DNA of 54,660 nucleotides from Anaerolineae bacterium (GTDB lineage Bacteria > Chloroflexota > Anaerolineae > Promineifilales > Promineifilaceae), in the NCBI GenBank assembly GCA_028277515.1, contig JANQGC010000101.1:1-54660 (forward strand). Direction: 5' to 3'. Below, piece after piece: positions 54,524-54,660 of the stretch (position 1 is the first letter of the stretch; every line of letters starts with the position of its first letter). The notes beneath the pieces were generated by a model. That model searched no databases. It saw only the letters and a program-made list of their open reading frames with translations, and had not been told where the DNA came from. The translations under genes and the position numbers were made by a program.

Positions 54524-54660
54524 CTAATCTAACGCCTCATTCGTTTCGCCAAACAGTGCTGGGATGAAAACTCGTTCGGTGAACTGCGGAGGCAAGGGTG
54601 TTGATGTCGCCGTTGGGGATGGGGTCATGGTCATGGTGGGCGTGATTGTCGCAGTCGGAG
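54524..54660 (-). CDS. C-terminus of a secreted Thr/Pro-rich protein (5' part beyond the window)
   Basis: An open minus-strand frame enters from the right edge and stops with TAG at 54526-54524. The 45 visible residues begin with a Thr/Pro-alternating linker (PTATITPTMT, PSPTATSTP) and end in FTERVFIPALFGETNEALD. A Thr/Pro stalk followed by a short R-V-hydrophobic-P motif at the extreme C-terminus is a pattern I associate with Chloroflexota extracellular proteins. The upstream catalytic or binding domain is not visible, so no function can be given. Confidence 0.7.
   Translation of the reverse strand, partial: PTATITPTMTMTPSPTATSTPLPPQFTERVFIPALFGETNEALD

Overview
The window reads as a chromosomal segment of a Gram-positive-type (monoderm-like) environmental bacterium, most likely a member of the Chloroflexota (Anaerolineae/Caldilineae side). 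The inference rests on gene content: Thr/Pro-rich surface proteins, a DUF2723 protein, several large membrane glycosyltransferases that share an extracytoplasmic beta-module, an hrcA-grpE-dnaK-dnaJ-prmA operon under a CIRCE element, two S1-type proteins, and a C25-peptidase surface locus. Overall GC is estimated by eye at about 46-47 %. I saw no tRNA, rRNA, CRISPR array, transposase or phage gene, and no gene-free stretch longer than 300 bases.

Layout. 1-10594 (+): a cell-envelope locus with two C25 (gingipain-type) proteases, the first running off the left edge, a TM-anchored Thr/Pro-rich protein between them, a flippase-like membrane protein, a GT2/polyprenyl-phosphate sugar transferase fusion, a DUF2723 protein and an SH3-like Thr/Pro-rich anchored protein. 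10611-16315 (-): two translationally coupled GT39/ArnT-like giants. 16450-20780 (+): ribosomal protein S1, ClpC and a cold-shock protein, with a promoter-terminator pair in the csp leader. 20844-28233 (-): a third ArnT-like enzyme, a small membrane protein, an ArsA-type ATPase with an Hsp20-like tail, a TGS-domain uridine-kinase-like protein, a PLC-like putative zinc hydrolase and an unknown protein. 28421-34604 (+): a DUF3048 lipoprotein, an M23/SH3/glycosidase fusion, an FAH-family hydrolase, a second S1 protein and IF-1. 34660-40413 (-): the class I heat-shock operon. 40625-42163 (-): a polyprenyl glycosylphosphotransferase. 42353-43573 (+): a CtpA-type protease. 43590-48560 (-): recN, a TPR/B-box membrane protein, nadK and hisS. 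48700-49491 (-): a Cas4-like nuclease cut in two by one in-frame TAG. 49552-54660 (-): a DUF2079 protein, secF, secD, a GNAT acetyltransferase and the C-terminus of a secreted Thr/Pro-rich protein.

How it fits together. Much of the window serves the cell surface: sugar-lipid initiation (two PGT domains), lipid-linked sugar transfer (ArnT-like, DUF2723, DUF2079), export (SecDF), surface proteolysis (C25, CtpA, M23) and anchored Thr/Pro-rich proteins. The rest is housekeeping and protein quality control (ClpC, DnaK system, HrcA), translation (S1 x2, IF-1, HisRS) and repair (RecN).

Most notable signals: the Cas4-like nuclease whose four predicted Fe-S cysteines and catalytic residues are split across two same-frame ORFs with a TM helix on each side of the stop; about 80 hand-counted copies of the palindrome CGGCCG (roughly nine expected), resembling a HIP1-like iterated motif; a compound CIRCE operator; and a duplicated 3'-end intergenic repeat.
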